DNA from: Herbidospora mongoliensis | GTDB taxonomy: Bacteria; Actinomycetota; Actinomycetes; Streptosporangiales; Streptosporangiaceae | Assembly (NCBI RefSeq): GCF_001570545.1 | Contig: NZ_BBXD01000020.1 | Location: forward strand, 124,001 to 188,000 | Length of the DNA stretch: 64,000 nucleotides | Direction: 5' to 3' | Shown: in pieces, positions 23,398-32,401 of the stretch | Numbering within the stretch: position 1 is the first letter of the stretch | How the letters are laid out: every line of letters begins with the position of its first letter | The notes under the pieces: model-generated | Told to the model about the DNA's origin: nothing | Databases searched by the model: none | What the model saw: the letters and a program-made list of their open reading frames with translations, nothing else | Made by a program: the position numbers and the translations under genes

Positions 23398-24867
23398 ATG
23401 CTCGCGTTGCGGGAGGTGAGCAAGTCCTTCGGCGCCGTCCGCGCCCTGCGCGAGGTGTCCCTGGACCTGGTCCCCGGCGAGGCGCACGCCCTGGCGGGGG
23501 AGAACGGGGCGGGCAAGTCGACCCTGGTCAAGATCCTCTCCGGGGTGCACCGCCCGGACCGGGGGACGCTGCTGCTCGACGACCGCCCGATCGAGTTCCA
23601 CGGCCCCGCCGACGCCCAGGCGGCCGGAGTGGCGGTCATCTACCAGGAACCGACCCTCTTCCCCGATCTGTCGGTCACTGAGAACATCTTCATGGGCCGC
23701 CAGCCCCGCCGTTCGTTCGGACGCCTCGACCGCCGGGCGATGCGGACCCGCGCCGTGGAACTCTTCTCCCGGCTGGGCGTGCCGCTCGACCCCGACCAGC
23801 CCACGCGCGGCCTGTCGATCGCCGACCAGCAACTCGTCGAGATCGCCAAGGCCCTGTCGCGGGACGCCCGGGTCCTCGTCATGGACGAACCGACCGCCGC
23901 GCTGTCGGGCAACGAGGTCGAGCGGCTGTTCGGGGTGGCCGGCTCCCTCCGCGAACAGGGATGCGCGGTCCTGTTCGTGTCGCACCGCCTCGACGAGATG
24001 TTCTCGCTGTGCCAGCGGGTGACGACCCTGCGGGACGGGGCGTGGGTCGCGACGGACGTCATCGCCGACATCACCCCCGATGACCTGGTCCGGCGCATGG
24101 TCGGGCGAGACCTCGCGACGCTGTTCCCCAAAACCGACACCTCGCCCGGCGAGGTCGCCCTTCGCGTGGAAAGGCTGACGCGGGAAGGGGTTTTCACCGA
24201 CGTCTCCTTCGAGGTGAGATCCGGCGAGATCGTCGCCCTGGCCGGGCTGGTCGGCGCGGGGCGCAGCGAGGTCGCGCGGGCGGTGTTCGGCATCGACCGC
24301 TGGGACGCGGGCCGTGTCCACGTCGCCGGGCGTCCCTTACGCGCGGGCAGCCCGACCGCGGCCATGGCGGCCGGGGTCGCCCTCGTACCGGAGGACCGGC
24401 GGCAGCAGGGGCTGGTCATGGACCTGTCGATCGAGCGGAACATCGGGTTGACGGGGTTGCGGTGGGGGCTGGTGTCGCGGGGGGCCGAACGCGCCCGCGC
24501 GACCGACTGGGCGATCCGCCTCCAGGTCAAGTACGCGCATCTCACCGACGCCGTGACGGTGCTGTCGGGCGGGAACCAGCAGAAGGTCGTGCTGGCCAAG
24601 TGGCTGGCCCGCGAACCCCGCGTGCTGATCGTGGACGAACCCACGCGAGGGATCGACGTCGGGACCAAGGCGGAGGTCCACCGGCTGCTGTCGGAACTGG
24701 CGGGCCAGGGGCTCGCGGTCCTGATGATCTCCTCGGAGCTTCCCGAAGTGCTGGGCATGGCCGACCGGGTGCTCGTCATGCACGAGGGGCGGTTGGTGGC
24801 CGACATTCCCCGTGCGGAGGCGACGGAGGAACGCGTGCTGGCCGCCGCGACGGGGAGGGCCGCGTGA
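23398..24867 (+). CDS. rhaT: Rhamnose-type ABC transporter ATPase
   Basis: 489 residues, two nucleotide-binding domains. Domain 1: Walker [25 protein letters not shown], Walker [12 protein letters not shown]. Domain 2: degenerate Walker [25 protein letters not shown], Walker [13 protein letters not shown]. First gene of an operon whose last gene encodes a RhaS-like binding protein; on that basis it is the energising subunit of an L-rhamnose importer. Good ribosome site GGAGG. Confidence 0.8.
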   Translation: MLALREVSKSFGAVRALREVSLDLVPGEAHALAGENGAGKSTLVKILSGVHRPDRGTLLLDDRPIEFHGPADAQAAGVAVIYQEPTLFPDLSVTENIFMGRQPRRSFGRLDRRAMRTRAVELFSRLGVPLDPDQPTRGLSIADQQLVEIAKALSRDARVLVMDEPTAALSGNEVERLFGVAGSLREQGCAVLFVSHRLDEMFSLCQRVTTLRDGAWVATDVIADITPDDLVRRMVGRDLATLFPKTDTSPGEVALRVERLTREGVFTDVSFEVRSGEIVALAGLVGAGRSEVARAVFGIDRWDAGRVHVAGRPLRAGSPTAAMAAGVALVPEDRRQQGLVMDLSIERNIGLTGLRWGLVSRGAERARATDWAIRLQVKYAHLTDAVTVLSGGNQQKVVLAKWLAREPRVLIVDEPTRGIDVGTKAEVHRLLSELAGQGLAVLMISSELPEVLGMADRVLVMHEGRLVADIPRAEATEERVLAAATGRAA

Positions 24868-24949
24868 CTCCACGAATCGCAGCCCAGGAACGCGTGGCGC
24901 AGCGATCCGGCCTGCGGCCGGATATTTCCGGACTCCTCCGGGGGCCGCG

Positions 24950-25990
24950 ATGACGACGTCCACAGAAAGAACCCACGCGCGCCCCAACGCCGGAGCCAGG
25001 GCCTTCGTCGATCGCGTCGCCCGGGTCAGGGAGCTCGGGATCGTCGTGGCGTTGCTGGCGCTGTTCGGGATCACCGGGGCCGTCAATCCCGCGTTCCTCT
25101 CCCCGGCCAGCATCCGCGACATCCTGCTCAACTCCGCGATCATCGCCACACTCGCCGTCGGTCAGACGCTCGTCGTCGTCACCCGCAACGTCGACCTCTC
25201 CGTCAGTTCCGTCGTCGGGATCAGCGCGTTCGGGGGCGCGCTGATCCTGGCCGACCATCCCCAGATCCCCATCCCCGTCGTCATCGCGGGATGCGTCGTC
25301 CTCGGCGCGGCATGCGGCGCGATCAACGGCCTACTGGTCGGCGTAGCCAGGGTCCCCGCCCTGGTCGCGACCCTCGGGACGCTCTACGCCTTCAGAGGCG
25401 TCGACTACGCCTGGGCCGGTGGCCGCCAGGTCAACGCCGCCGACATGCCGCAGGGCTTCCTCCGTCTCGGCTCCGCCGACGTGCTCGGCGTCCCGTTGCC
25501 CGCGCTCGTCGCGCTCACGGTCCTGCTCGCGGTCGGCTGGGTGATGCGCAACCTCCCGCAGGGCCGCGAGCTCTACGCCATCGGCTCCAGCCCCGACGCG
25601 GCGGTTCTGGCAGGCATCGGCGTGAGAAAGCGGGTCCTGACGGCCTTCGTGGTCAGCGGCGCGCTCGCGGGGCTGGCGGGCGTCATGTGGGCGGCCAGGT
25701 TCGGCACCGTCGACGCCACGGTCGCGACCGGCAAGGAACTCGACGTCATCGCGGCGGTCGTCGTCGGCGGCGTCGCCATCTTCGGCGGTTCCGGGACCGT
25801 CTACGGCGCGGCCCTGGGGGCGCTGCTGCTCTCCGGCATCACGAGCGCCCTGGCCGTCCTGAGAGTGGACGCCCTCGCCCAGACCGCCATCAACGGCGCG
25901 CTGATCCTCGCCGCCATCATCCTGGACCGCCTGCTCGCGATACGGGTCGCCAAGGCGCTGCGGAAGCGGAGGTACCGCGATGCGCGCTAA
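24950..25990 (+). CDS. rhaP: Rhamnose-type ABC transporter permease
   Basis: 346 residues from the ATG at 24950 (GGGGG upstream); a longer reading upstream is not credible. About ten hydrophobic helices from residue 29. CUT2 permease signatures: LVVVTRNVDLSVSSVVGIS, AIGSSPDAAVLAGIGV, AVVVGGVAIFGGSGTVYGA. One half of the heteromeric membrane channel; the second permease overlaps its 3' end by 11 bp. There is an 82-bp gap after rhaT. Confidence 0.82.
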   Translation: MTTSTERTHARPNAGARAFVDRVARVRELGIVVALLALFGITGAVNPAFLSPASIRDILLNSAIIATLAVGQTLVVVTRNVDLSVSSVVGISAFGGALILADHPQIPIPVVIAGCVVLGAACGAINGLLVGVARVPALVATLGTLYAFRGVDYAWAGGRQVNAADMPQGFLRLGSADVLGVPLPALVALTVLLAVGWVMRNLPQGRELYAIGSSPDAAVLAGIGVRKRVLTAFVVSGALAGLAGVMWAARFGTVDATVATGKELDVIAAVVVGGVAIFGGSGTVYGAALGALLLSGITSALAVLRVDALAQTAINGALILAAIILDRLLAIRVAKALRKRRYRDAR

Positions 25991-26921
25991 CCGCTGGGAG
26001 ACCCTCGTCGTCGCCCTCCTCGCCGCCGTCACGCTCGCCGCGACCTTCGGGGTCGACGGGTTCGCCAACGGCTCCAACGTCGGTTTCCTTTTCCTGGACG
26101 TCACCGAGATCGCCCTCATGGCCCTGACCATGACCCTGGTCATCGTCGCGGCGGAGATCGACCTCTCGGTCGCCTCGACGCTGGGCCTGTGCTGCGCGGT
26201 GCTGGGCTCGCTCTGGAACGCCGGCCTCCCGATCGAGGCGATCATGCCGATCTGTCTCCTCACCGGAGCGCTGGCCGGCGCGCTCAACGGGGTGCTGGTG
26301 ACCCGGCTCGGGCTGCCGTCGCTGGCGGTCACCATCGGCACCTTCGCGCTCTACCGGGGCCTGGCCTACGTCATCCTCGGCGACCAGGCGGTGGCCGACC
26401 TGCCTCCGGCGTACACGAGCCTGGCGACCCAGGCCATCGGGCCGATCCCACTGGCGACCCTGCTGGTGGCGGTGCTCGCGATCGGCGCGGGGATCGTCCT
26501 GCACCGGACCGGGCTCGGGCGGGCGATCGTCGCGCTCGGCTCCAACGAGGAGGCCGCCTACTTCGCCGGGATCCGGGTCAAGCGGATCAAGTTCTGGCTG
26601 TTCGTCGCCTCGGGCGCGATGGCCGGCCTGGCCTCGCTCGTCTTCACCTTCCGGTACGCCAGCGCCCGCGCCGACAACGGCATCGGGCTGGAGCTGGCCG
26701 TGGTGGCCGCCGTCCTGCTGGGCGGGGTGTCGATCTTCGGCGGTCGCGGCACCCTCCCGGGCGTCATCGCGGCCGTGCTGCTCCTGGCCGTCGTCCGCAA
26801 CGCGCTCATCCTCGCCGACGTCGCCAACGAGGTCCTCAACTTCGTGACGGGCCTGCTGCTCGTCGCCTCGGTGCTCGCACCGAACCTGAAAGTCCGTCTG
26901 GAAAGGAAACCGGTCCCATGA
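25980..26921 (+). CDS. rhaQ: Rhamnose-type ABC transporter permease, second subunit
   Basis: 313 residues, about nine to ten hydrophobic helices. CUT2 signatures: TLVIVAAEIDLSVASTLGL, ALGSNEEAAYFAGIRV, AAVLLGGVSIFGGRGTLPG. Begins inside the rhaP coding region and ends with an ATGA overlap with the binding-protein gene, so all three are tightly coupled. Two distinct permeases in one CUT2 operon are characteristic of rhamnose transporters. Confidence 0.82.
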   Translation: MRANRWETLVVALLAAVTLAATFGVDGFANGSNVGFLFLDVTEIALMALTMTLVIVAAEIDLSVASTLGLCCAVLGSLWNAGLPIEAIMPICLLTGALAGALNGVLVTRLGLPSLAVTIGTFALYRGLAYVILGDQAVADLPPAYTSLATQAIGPIPLATLLVAVLAIGAGIVLHRTGLGRAIVALGSNEEAAYFAGIRVKRIKFWLFVASGAMAGLASLVFTFRYASARADNGIGLELAVVAAVLLGGVSIFGGRGTLPGVIAAVLLLAVVRNALILADVANEVLNFVTGLLLVASVLAPNLKVRLERKPVP

Positions 26922-27985
26922 AGCGTCCGATCGTCCTTCTCGCGGGGCTCGCGCTGCTGGCCACGGCCTGCGGCGGCACGACCAGGTCCGATGTGGCGGC
27001 GCAGCAGAGCGCCGCACCGCCGGCGTCCTCGGCCCCCGCAGCCGCCGATCCGAACGCCCCGATCAAGCCGGGGCTGAAGATCGCCTTCCTGCCCAAGCAG
27101 GTCAACAACCCCTACTTCACGATCGCCGACCGTGACGGCGTCGCGGCCGCCAAGGAGTTCGGCGGGGAGGGCAAGGAGGTCGGCCCGTCGGAGGCGAGCG
27201 CGTCGTCGCAGGTCTCCTACATCAACACGCTGATCCAGCAACGGCAGGACGCCATCGTCATCTCCGCCAACGACCCCAACGCGGTCGTCCCGGCGCTCAA
27301 GCAGGCCATGGCGGCGGGCATCAAGGTCGTCTCGTACGACTCCGACACCGCCCCCGACGGACGGAACGTGTTCGTCAACCAGGCGAGCGCCGAAGACCTC
27401 GGACGCACCCAGGTCCAGCTCCTCGCCGAGCAGATCGGCCACAAGGGCAAGATCGCGGTCCTGTCGGCCACCCCGAACGCGACCAACCAGAACACCTGGA
27501 TCGAGTTCATGAAAGACGAGCTCACCAAGCCCGAGTACAAGGACATGGAACTGGTGAAGGTCGCCTACGGCAACGACGACGACCAGAAGTCGTTCACCGA
27601 GACTCAGGGCCTGCTGCGCAGCTACCCCGACCTGGCCGGCATCATCTCGCCCACCACCGTCGGCATCGCCGCCGCCGCGCGCTACCTGTCCGACTCCGAC
27701 TTCAAGGGCAAGGTCAAACTGACCGGTCTCGGCACCCCCAACCAGCTCCGCGCCTTCGTCAAGGACGGCACCATCGAGGGCTTTGAACTCTGGAACCCCG
27801 GCGATCTGGGCTACCTCGCCGGTTGGGCCGCCGCCGCGCTGGCATCCGGCCAGATCACCGGCGCGGCAGGGGAGAAGTTCAAGGCGGGGAAACTGGGCGA
27901 ATACACGGTGGGCGCGGGCGGCGAGGTCCTGCTGGGCAAGCCGACCGTGTTCAACGCCGGCAACATCGACGACTTCGACTTCTGA
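26918..27985 (+). CDS. rhaS: Rhamnose-type substrate-binding lipoprotein
   Basis: 355 residues. Lipobox LLATACGG, then an Ala/Pro linker, then a type I binding protein with long stretches typical of RhaS: IAFLPKQVNNPYFTIAD, ASASSQVSYINTLIQQRQD, VVSYDSDTAPDGRNVFVNQA, LSATPNATNQNTWIEFM, ISPTTVGIAAAARYL, LTGLGTPNQLRAFVKDG. Binds the sugar outside the membrane for RhaPQ. The near-diagnostic motifs make L-rhamnose the best guess. No rhamnose catabolic genes lie in the window. Ribosome site GGAAAGGA. Confidence 0.85.
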   Translation: MKRPIVLLAGLALLATACGGTTRSDVAAQQSAAPPASSAPAAADPNAPIKPGLKIAFLPKQVNNPYFTIADRDGVAAAKEFGGEGKEVGPSEASASSQVSYINTLIQQRQDAIVISANDPNAVVPALKQAMAAGIKVVSYDSDTAPDGRNVFVNQASAEDLGRTQVQLLAEQIGHKGKIAVLSATPNATNQNTWIEFMKDELTKPEYKDMELVKVAYGNDDDQKSFTETQGLLRSYPDLAGIISPTTVGIAAAARYLSDSDFKGKVKLTGLGTPNQLRAFVKDGTIEGFELWNPGDLGYLAGWAAAALASGQITGAAGEKFKAGKLGEYTVGAGGEVLLGKPTVFNAGNIDDFDF

Positions 27986-27995
27986 GAAAGCGGTA

Positions 27996-28027
27996 CCGGC
28001 CCCCCGGGTGGCACCCCGGAGGGCCGG
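27996..28027. terminator. Bidirectional terminator after rhaS
   Basis: CCGGCCCCCCGGGT (27996-28009), a 3-nt loop, and ACCCCGGAGGGCCGG (28013-28027) form a long GC stem with one bulge, between the convergent rhaS and ThuA-domain genes. Confidence 0.75.
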
Positions 28028-28035
28028 CGATCCGG

Positions 28036-31000
28036 TTAGCTGATCCGGGTCAGCCGCCACTGCTGACTGCTCGCGCTCGAGCAGGTCTGCTGCCGCAGCT
28101 GGGTCAGGTCAGCCGAGTTGGGCATTTCCAGGCACAGGCTGCTGTGCCCCGCCTGGATCCGCCAGTTCGATCCCTGCGCCGTGAACAGATACGACTGGTT
28201 CGTACCCGTGTGGCAGGCCCACTGCACGACGACACCGCCCGCCGAGGTCGACTGGCCCGACACATCGGCGCACTTGTTGGAGTGGGTCGCCTGGAGCCGG
28301 AAGGCCCCGTTGCCCGCGTCCACGAACCGGAAGCGCTGGTTCGTCCCGCTTCCGGCCGACCACTGGACGATGCGCGCGCCGTCGGCGGTCGAGGCGCCTT
28401 CGACGTCCAAGGCCTTGTTCGACCCCACGTTGACGATCTGGTAGATCCCGCCCGCCACGGGCCCGGTGGTCGACGGCGTTCCGCCGACCCCCTGACCTTG
28501 CAAGGTGAAGGAGTCGAGGTCGAACTGGTTCGTCGTGGAGTGCTTGAAGACCAGGTAGAACGTCTGGCTGCCGCTCACCCCGGTCACGCTGCTGACGGAC
28601 GTCGAGACGTAGGTGTCCCAGCCTCCCGTCGACGGCACCGACGTGGTCGCGAGCAGGGTCCCGGTCGCCGAGCCCGCCCGCAGTTCGATCGAGCCGCCCG
28701 AGGAGATCGAGGAGACCCGGTAGGAGATACCGGTCACCCCCTGGGTCGCCATCGGCGCGAACGAGATCCAGTCGTTGTTGGAGATGTCGCCGACCCGGTT
28801 GCCGTTCTCCGCCGCGGACTGAGCGACCACCCGTACCCCGGAGGAGTTCGCGAAGTGCTCGGCCTGCTTCTGCTTGGGCTGGAGGATCAGCTCGGCGCCC
28901 TTGGTGAGGCCGCCGCTGTCGGTGTACGTCGCCGAGATCACGTAGAACACGTTCTGGGTCGGATCGTGCCCCGACTGCCCGGTCGTGATGGTCGCCGAAC
29001 AGCCGGTGCGCTGGTCGGTGTCGTGGCTGTGCGTGTCATGCCCGAGGGCCACGATGACCTGCACACGCGAACAGTCGATCGCCCCGTCCTCGGGGTCGCT
29101 GCCGGTGATCGTGTACGAGATCGTGTCGCCGAAACTGAACGCGCCGCCGTTGGGTGGCGCGGAGAACTGGAGTGTCGGCGCCGTGTTGCCCACGACGACC
29201 GGCACGGTGGCAGAGCCGGTCTTGCCGCCCGCGTCCCGCACGGTGAGCCGCGCGGTGTAGTTGCCGTTGGAGGAGTAGGTGAAACTCGGGTTGGCGGAGG
29301 TCGAGTCGACCGAGCCGTTGTCGGTGAAGTCCCACGCGTAGGTGATCGCGTCACCGTCGGGGTCGGCCGAGCCCGACGAGGAGAACTGCACCGTCAGCGG
29401 CGCCTGGCCGGAGGTCGGCGTTCCCGACGCCCTGGCGATCGGTGCCCGGGAGCCGTTGATGTAGTCGATGCGGTAGACGCCGTCGTCGGTGTTGGAGCCG
29501 CCGAAGCCGCTGCCCCAGTCGATCATGTAGAGCGAGCCGTCGGGCCCGAACTTCATGTCCATCGGCGACCGGAACTGCATCGACGACAGGAACCGGTTGA
29601 CCTTCAGCAGGTTGCCGGAGTTGTCGAGACGCATCTCGGCGATGAAGTTCCGGCTCCACTCGTAGAAGAACGGGGTGTCGTCGAAGTACTGCGGGAACTT
29701 CGTGTCCGAGGTGTTGTTCGGGTCGAAGTGGTAGAACGGGCCGCCCATCGGGGCCGCGCCGCCGCTGTTGCCCATTTCGGGCCACGCGGTGTTGCCGCTG
29801 TAGGAGTACCAGACGTTCGCCGCACGTGCGGCCGGGAGCGTCTGCAGGCCGGTGTTGTTGGGTGAGGTGTTGGTCGGCGAGGAACAGTTGAACAACGACC
29901 CCGACGTGTTGGTCGAGAAGTTGAAGTCGTTGTACGGGGTGTTGTTCCCGGTGCAGTAGGGCCAGCCGTAGAAGCCCGGCGACTTGATCAGGTTGTACTC
30001 GACGATTCCGGCCGGGCCGCGGCTGGAGTTGGCCGAACCTGCGTCGGGGCCGTAGTCGGCCATCGAGATCCAGCCGTTCTCCTTGTTCACCGCGAACCGG
30101 AACGGGTTCCGGAAGCCCATGGCGTAGATCTCGGGCCGGGTGTTCGCGGTGCCCTGCGTGAACATGTTGCCGCTCGGGATCGTGTACGTCCCGTTGGACT
30201 CGGGGTGGATGCGCAGGATCTTGCCGCGCAGGTCGTTGGTGTTGGCCGCCGTACGCTGGGCGTCGAAGTGGGCGCGGCCCGAGCGCTCGTCGATCGGCGC
30301 GTAGCCGGACGAGGCGTTCGGGTTCACGTCGTCGCCGACGCCGATGTACAGGTTGCCGTTCGGGCCGAACGTCAGGTAACCGCCGGTGTGACCCGGCTCG
30401 TCGATGCGCTCGGCGGGGATGGTGAGCAGGATCTGCTCGTTGCTCAGCGCGTTCGGTGCGTTGGCCGCGGTGTAGGTGAACCGCGACACCCGCACGATCG
30501 AACTGCTGCCTGTCGGTGAGTAGTAGAGATAGATGTATCTGTTCGAGGCGAACGCCGGGTCGAGCGCCAGGCCGACCAGGCCGTCCTCACCGCCGGTGTA
30601 GACGCTGAGGGTGTGCGCGGTCGCGATCTGGCCGTTCGACGGGTTGATCGTCTTGAGCTGACCGGCCCGGCTGGCGTAGAACACCGTCTTGTCGGGTGCG
30701 ATGTCGAGCTGCATCGGCTGGTTGGGAGCCGAGTCGAGGGTCACCTTCTGGAACCGGTTCCAGACGGTGCCGCCGCAGCCGCCGGCCAGTTCGCCGCCGG
30801 CCCACCGGATGCCGCCCAGCACGTGCTGCTGGAAGTAGGCCTCGCTGTACGTCGACGCGGTGTGGCCCATCGCCGTCGCCCAGACCTTGGCCGTGCCGAC
30901 CTCACGGCACCACGAGATCGGGTGGTCGTGCCCCATGGCGTTGCCGCCGGGGGAGTAGGTCGTCTCGTCGGCCGTCACCAGGACGTGGGCGTCGCCCCGG

Positions 31001-31539
31001 ATGCTGCGGTCGAAGTTGTACCACTCTTCCGTCCGCGTCCAGCGGTCAGGTAACCCGGACGTGGAGGGGTGAACGTCGTCGGCCACCTTGGCGGTGCCCT
31101 GGACGATGTTGGAGTGGGCCGGCATGTGGGCGCCGGCCTGGATCAGGTTGTCCCAGTAGGGGAACGTCGACTCGATCCCCATGTCGGTGGCGTTGTGGAT
31201 GGCGACGACGCCGCCACCGCCCTCGACGTAGCTCTGCAGGGCCTGGCGCTGGGAGTCGTTGTCCCAGACCATGCCGGAGTTCTGCAGCATGATGATCACG
31301 TCGAAGGTGGCCAGGTTGGAGGTGGTGAACGAGCTGGAGTTGTTGCTCTGGACGACCTCGAAGTTGTTGGCGGCCGCCATGTTGTTGACCATCGTGACGC
31401 CGGCCGAGATCGAGTCGTGCACGTAGCCCGCCGTCTCGGTGAACAGCAGCGCCCGGAAGTTGGGCGCCGCCTCGGCCGGAGCTGGTAGCGCTAACAACAG
31501 TAGAAGCGGGGTTAAGAGTGCGATGAGGTACCTGCGCAT
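28036..31539 (-). CDS. Secreted five-module ThuA / sugar dehydrogenase / PKD / CBM6 / ricin protein
   Basis: 1167 residues with a signal peptide ending AEA|AP. Module 1 (27-245): ThuA-like (FRALLFTETAGYVHDSISAG, VVAIHNATDMG, HPISWCREVGTAKVWATAMGH). Module 2 (255-700): a six-bladed PQQ-dependent sugar dehydrogenase-like propeller (GEDGLVGLALDPAF, GHTGGYLTFGPNGNLYIGVGDD, MGFRNPFRF, MDMKFGPDGSLYMIDWGSGF). Module 3 (703-790): PKD domain. A short linker domain follows. Module 4 (890-1020): CBM6. Module 5 (1030-1167): ricin-type beta-trefoil/CBM13 with QxW repeats. It probably oxidises or modifies sugars while bound to polysaccharide. The last gene of the transporter operon, 28 bp behind the epimerase. 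Confidence 0.82.
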   Translation of the reverse strand: MRRYLIALLTPLLLLLALPAPAEAAPNFRALLFTETAGYVHDSISAGVTMVNNMAAANNFEVVQSNNSSSFTTSNLATFDVIIMLQNSGMVWDNDSQRQALQSYVEGGGGVVAIHNATDMGIESTFPYWDNLIQAGAHMPAHSNIVQGTAKVADDVHPSTSGLPDRWTRTEEWYNFDRSIRGDAHVLVTADETTYSPGGNAMGHDHPISWCREVGTAKVWATAMGHTASTYSEAYFQQHVLGGIRWAGGELAGGCGGTVWNRFQKVTLDSAPNQPMQLDIAPDKTVFYASRAGQLKTINPSNGQIATAHTLSVYTGGEDGLVGLALDPAFASNRYIYLYYSPTGSSSIVRVSRFTYTAANAPNALSNEQILLTIPAERIDEPGHTGGYLTFGPNGNLYIGVGDDVNPNASSGYAPIDERSGRAHFDAQRTAANTNDLRGKILRIHPESNGTYTIPSGNMFTQGTANTRPEIYAMGFRNPFRFAVNKENGWISMADYGPDAGSANSSRGPAGIVEYNLIKSPGFYGWPYCTGNNTPYNDFNFSTNTSGSLFNCSSPTNTSPNNTGLQTLPAARAANVWYSYSGNTAWPEMGNSGGAAPMGGPFYHFDPNNTSDTKFPQYFDDTPFFYEWSRNFIAEMRLDNSGNLLKVNRFLSSMQFRSPMDMKFGPDGSLYMIDWGSGFGGSNTDDGVYRIDYINGSRAPIARASGTPTSGQAPLTVQFSSSGSADPDGDAITYAWDFTDNGSVDSTSANPSFTYSSNGNYTARLTVRDAGGKTGSATVPVVVGNTAPTLQFSAPPNGGAFSFGDTISYTITGSDPEDGAIDCSRVQVIVALGHDTHSHDTDQRTGCSATITTGQSGHDPTQNVFYVISATYTDSGGLTKGAELILQPKQKQAEHFANSSGVRVVAQSAAENGNRVGDISNNDWISFAPMATQGVTGISYRVSSISSGGSIELRAGSATGTLLATTSVPSTGGWDTYVSTSVSSVTGVSGSQTFYLVFKHSTTNQFDLDSFTLQGQGVGGTPSTTGPVAGGIYQIVNVGSNKALDVEGASTADGARIVQWSAGSGTNQRFRFVDAGNGAFRLQATHSNKCADVSGQSTSAGGVVVQWACHTGTNQSYLFTAQGSNWRIQAGHSSLCLEMPNSADLTQLRQQTCSSASSQQWRLTRIS

Positions 31540-31567
31540 GGCGCTCCCTGGGAGGGTGCGGGATGGT

Positions 31568-32401
31568 TCAGAGAGCCCGGAGGAAAGCGAGCCCGTCGGT
31601 TGCCAGGGCGTCCTGGCTCCGGGCCAGTGGCCGCCAGATGGAGGCGGCCGTGGCGATGGTGCGGTTGTCGGCGGTGAACGACTCGATCACGAGTGGTCCC
31701 GTGTACCCGATCTCGGTCACCGCGTCGATGAAGGCCTTCCAGTCGAAGTGGTCGTCTCCGGGCGTCCCCCTGTCCGTCCCGCACACCTGGATGTGCGCGA
31801 CCCTCTCACCGGCGAGGCGCACGGCCTCGGCGGGACTCTTCTCTTCGATGTTCATGTGGTACGAGTCGAGCATGATCCCGCAGTTCTCCGGGATGGCCTC
31901 GAGAGCCTGCTCGATGGTGTTGACCAGGCTCGTCTCGTACCGATTGAGCGCCTCGACCCCGACCCGCACGCCACGTTCTGCGGCGTAGTCGACGACGGGC
32001 GCGAGGTTCTCCCTGAGCTCGGCATAGGCGGCCCGGCGCTCCCGGGCGGAGAGCAACCAGGTCCGGCCGACCGACGCGTAGGCGGGCCCGCCGATGGCGG
32101 GGGCCCCGACCCGGACGGCGACGTCGACGACGTGCCGCAGGTAGTCCTGGGTCGACCTGACCACGTCGGCGGAGGCGTCCACGAGCTCGCGGCCCGGCGG
32201 CATCACCAGCGCCACCGACGCCTTCAGGCCGTGCTCGTCCAGCACGTCGGCGGCCCGCCCCGGATCCCAGTCGCCCGGGTGCTCGACGGGGAGTTCGATC
32301 ACGTCGAACCCCCAGCCGGCGACCCGGGGCGCGAGCGCCGCCAGGTCGCCGTCGGTCAGCGGCGACACCCAGACCCAGGTGTTGACGCCGATGGGGAACA
32401 T
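31568..32401 (-). CDS. Sugar phosphate isomerase/epimerase (TIM barrel)
   Basis: 277 residues of the xylose isomerase-like TIM-barrel family, close in pattern to D-psicose/tagatose 3-epimerases. Metal ligands visible: the Glu in VGVEALNRYE, the Asp and His in IMLDSYHMNIEE, and the Glu in PLVIESF; HIQVCGTDRGTPGDDHFDW supplies the active-site His/Arg region. It probably epimerises or isomerises a ketose or 3-keto-sugar. It starts at the base next to the binding-protein stop, so it belongs to the transporter operon. Confidence 0.85.
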   Translation of the reverse strand: MFPIGVNTWVWVSPLTDGDLAALAPRVAGWGFDVIELPVEHPGDWDPGRAADVLDEHGLKASVALVMPPGRELVDASADVVRSTQDYLRHVVDVAVRVGAPAIGGPAYASVGRTWLLSARERRAAYAELRENLAPVVDYAAERGVRVGVEALNRYETSLVNTIEQALEAIPENCGIMLDSYHMNIEEKSPAEAVRLAGERVAHIQVCGTDRGTPGDDHFDWKAFIDAVTEIGYTGPLVIESFTADNRTIATAASIWRPLARSQDALATDGLAFLRAL

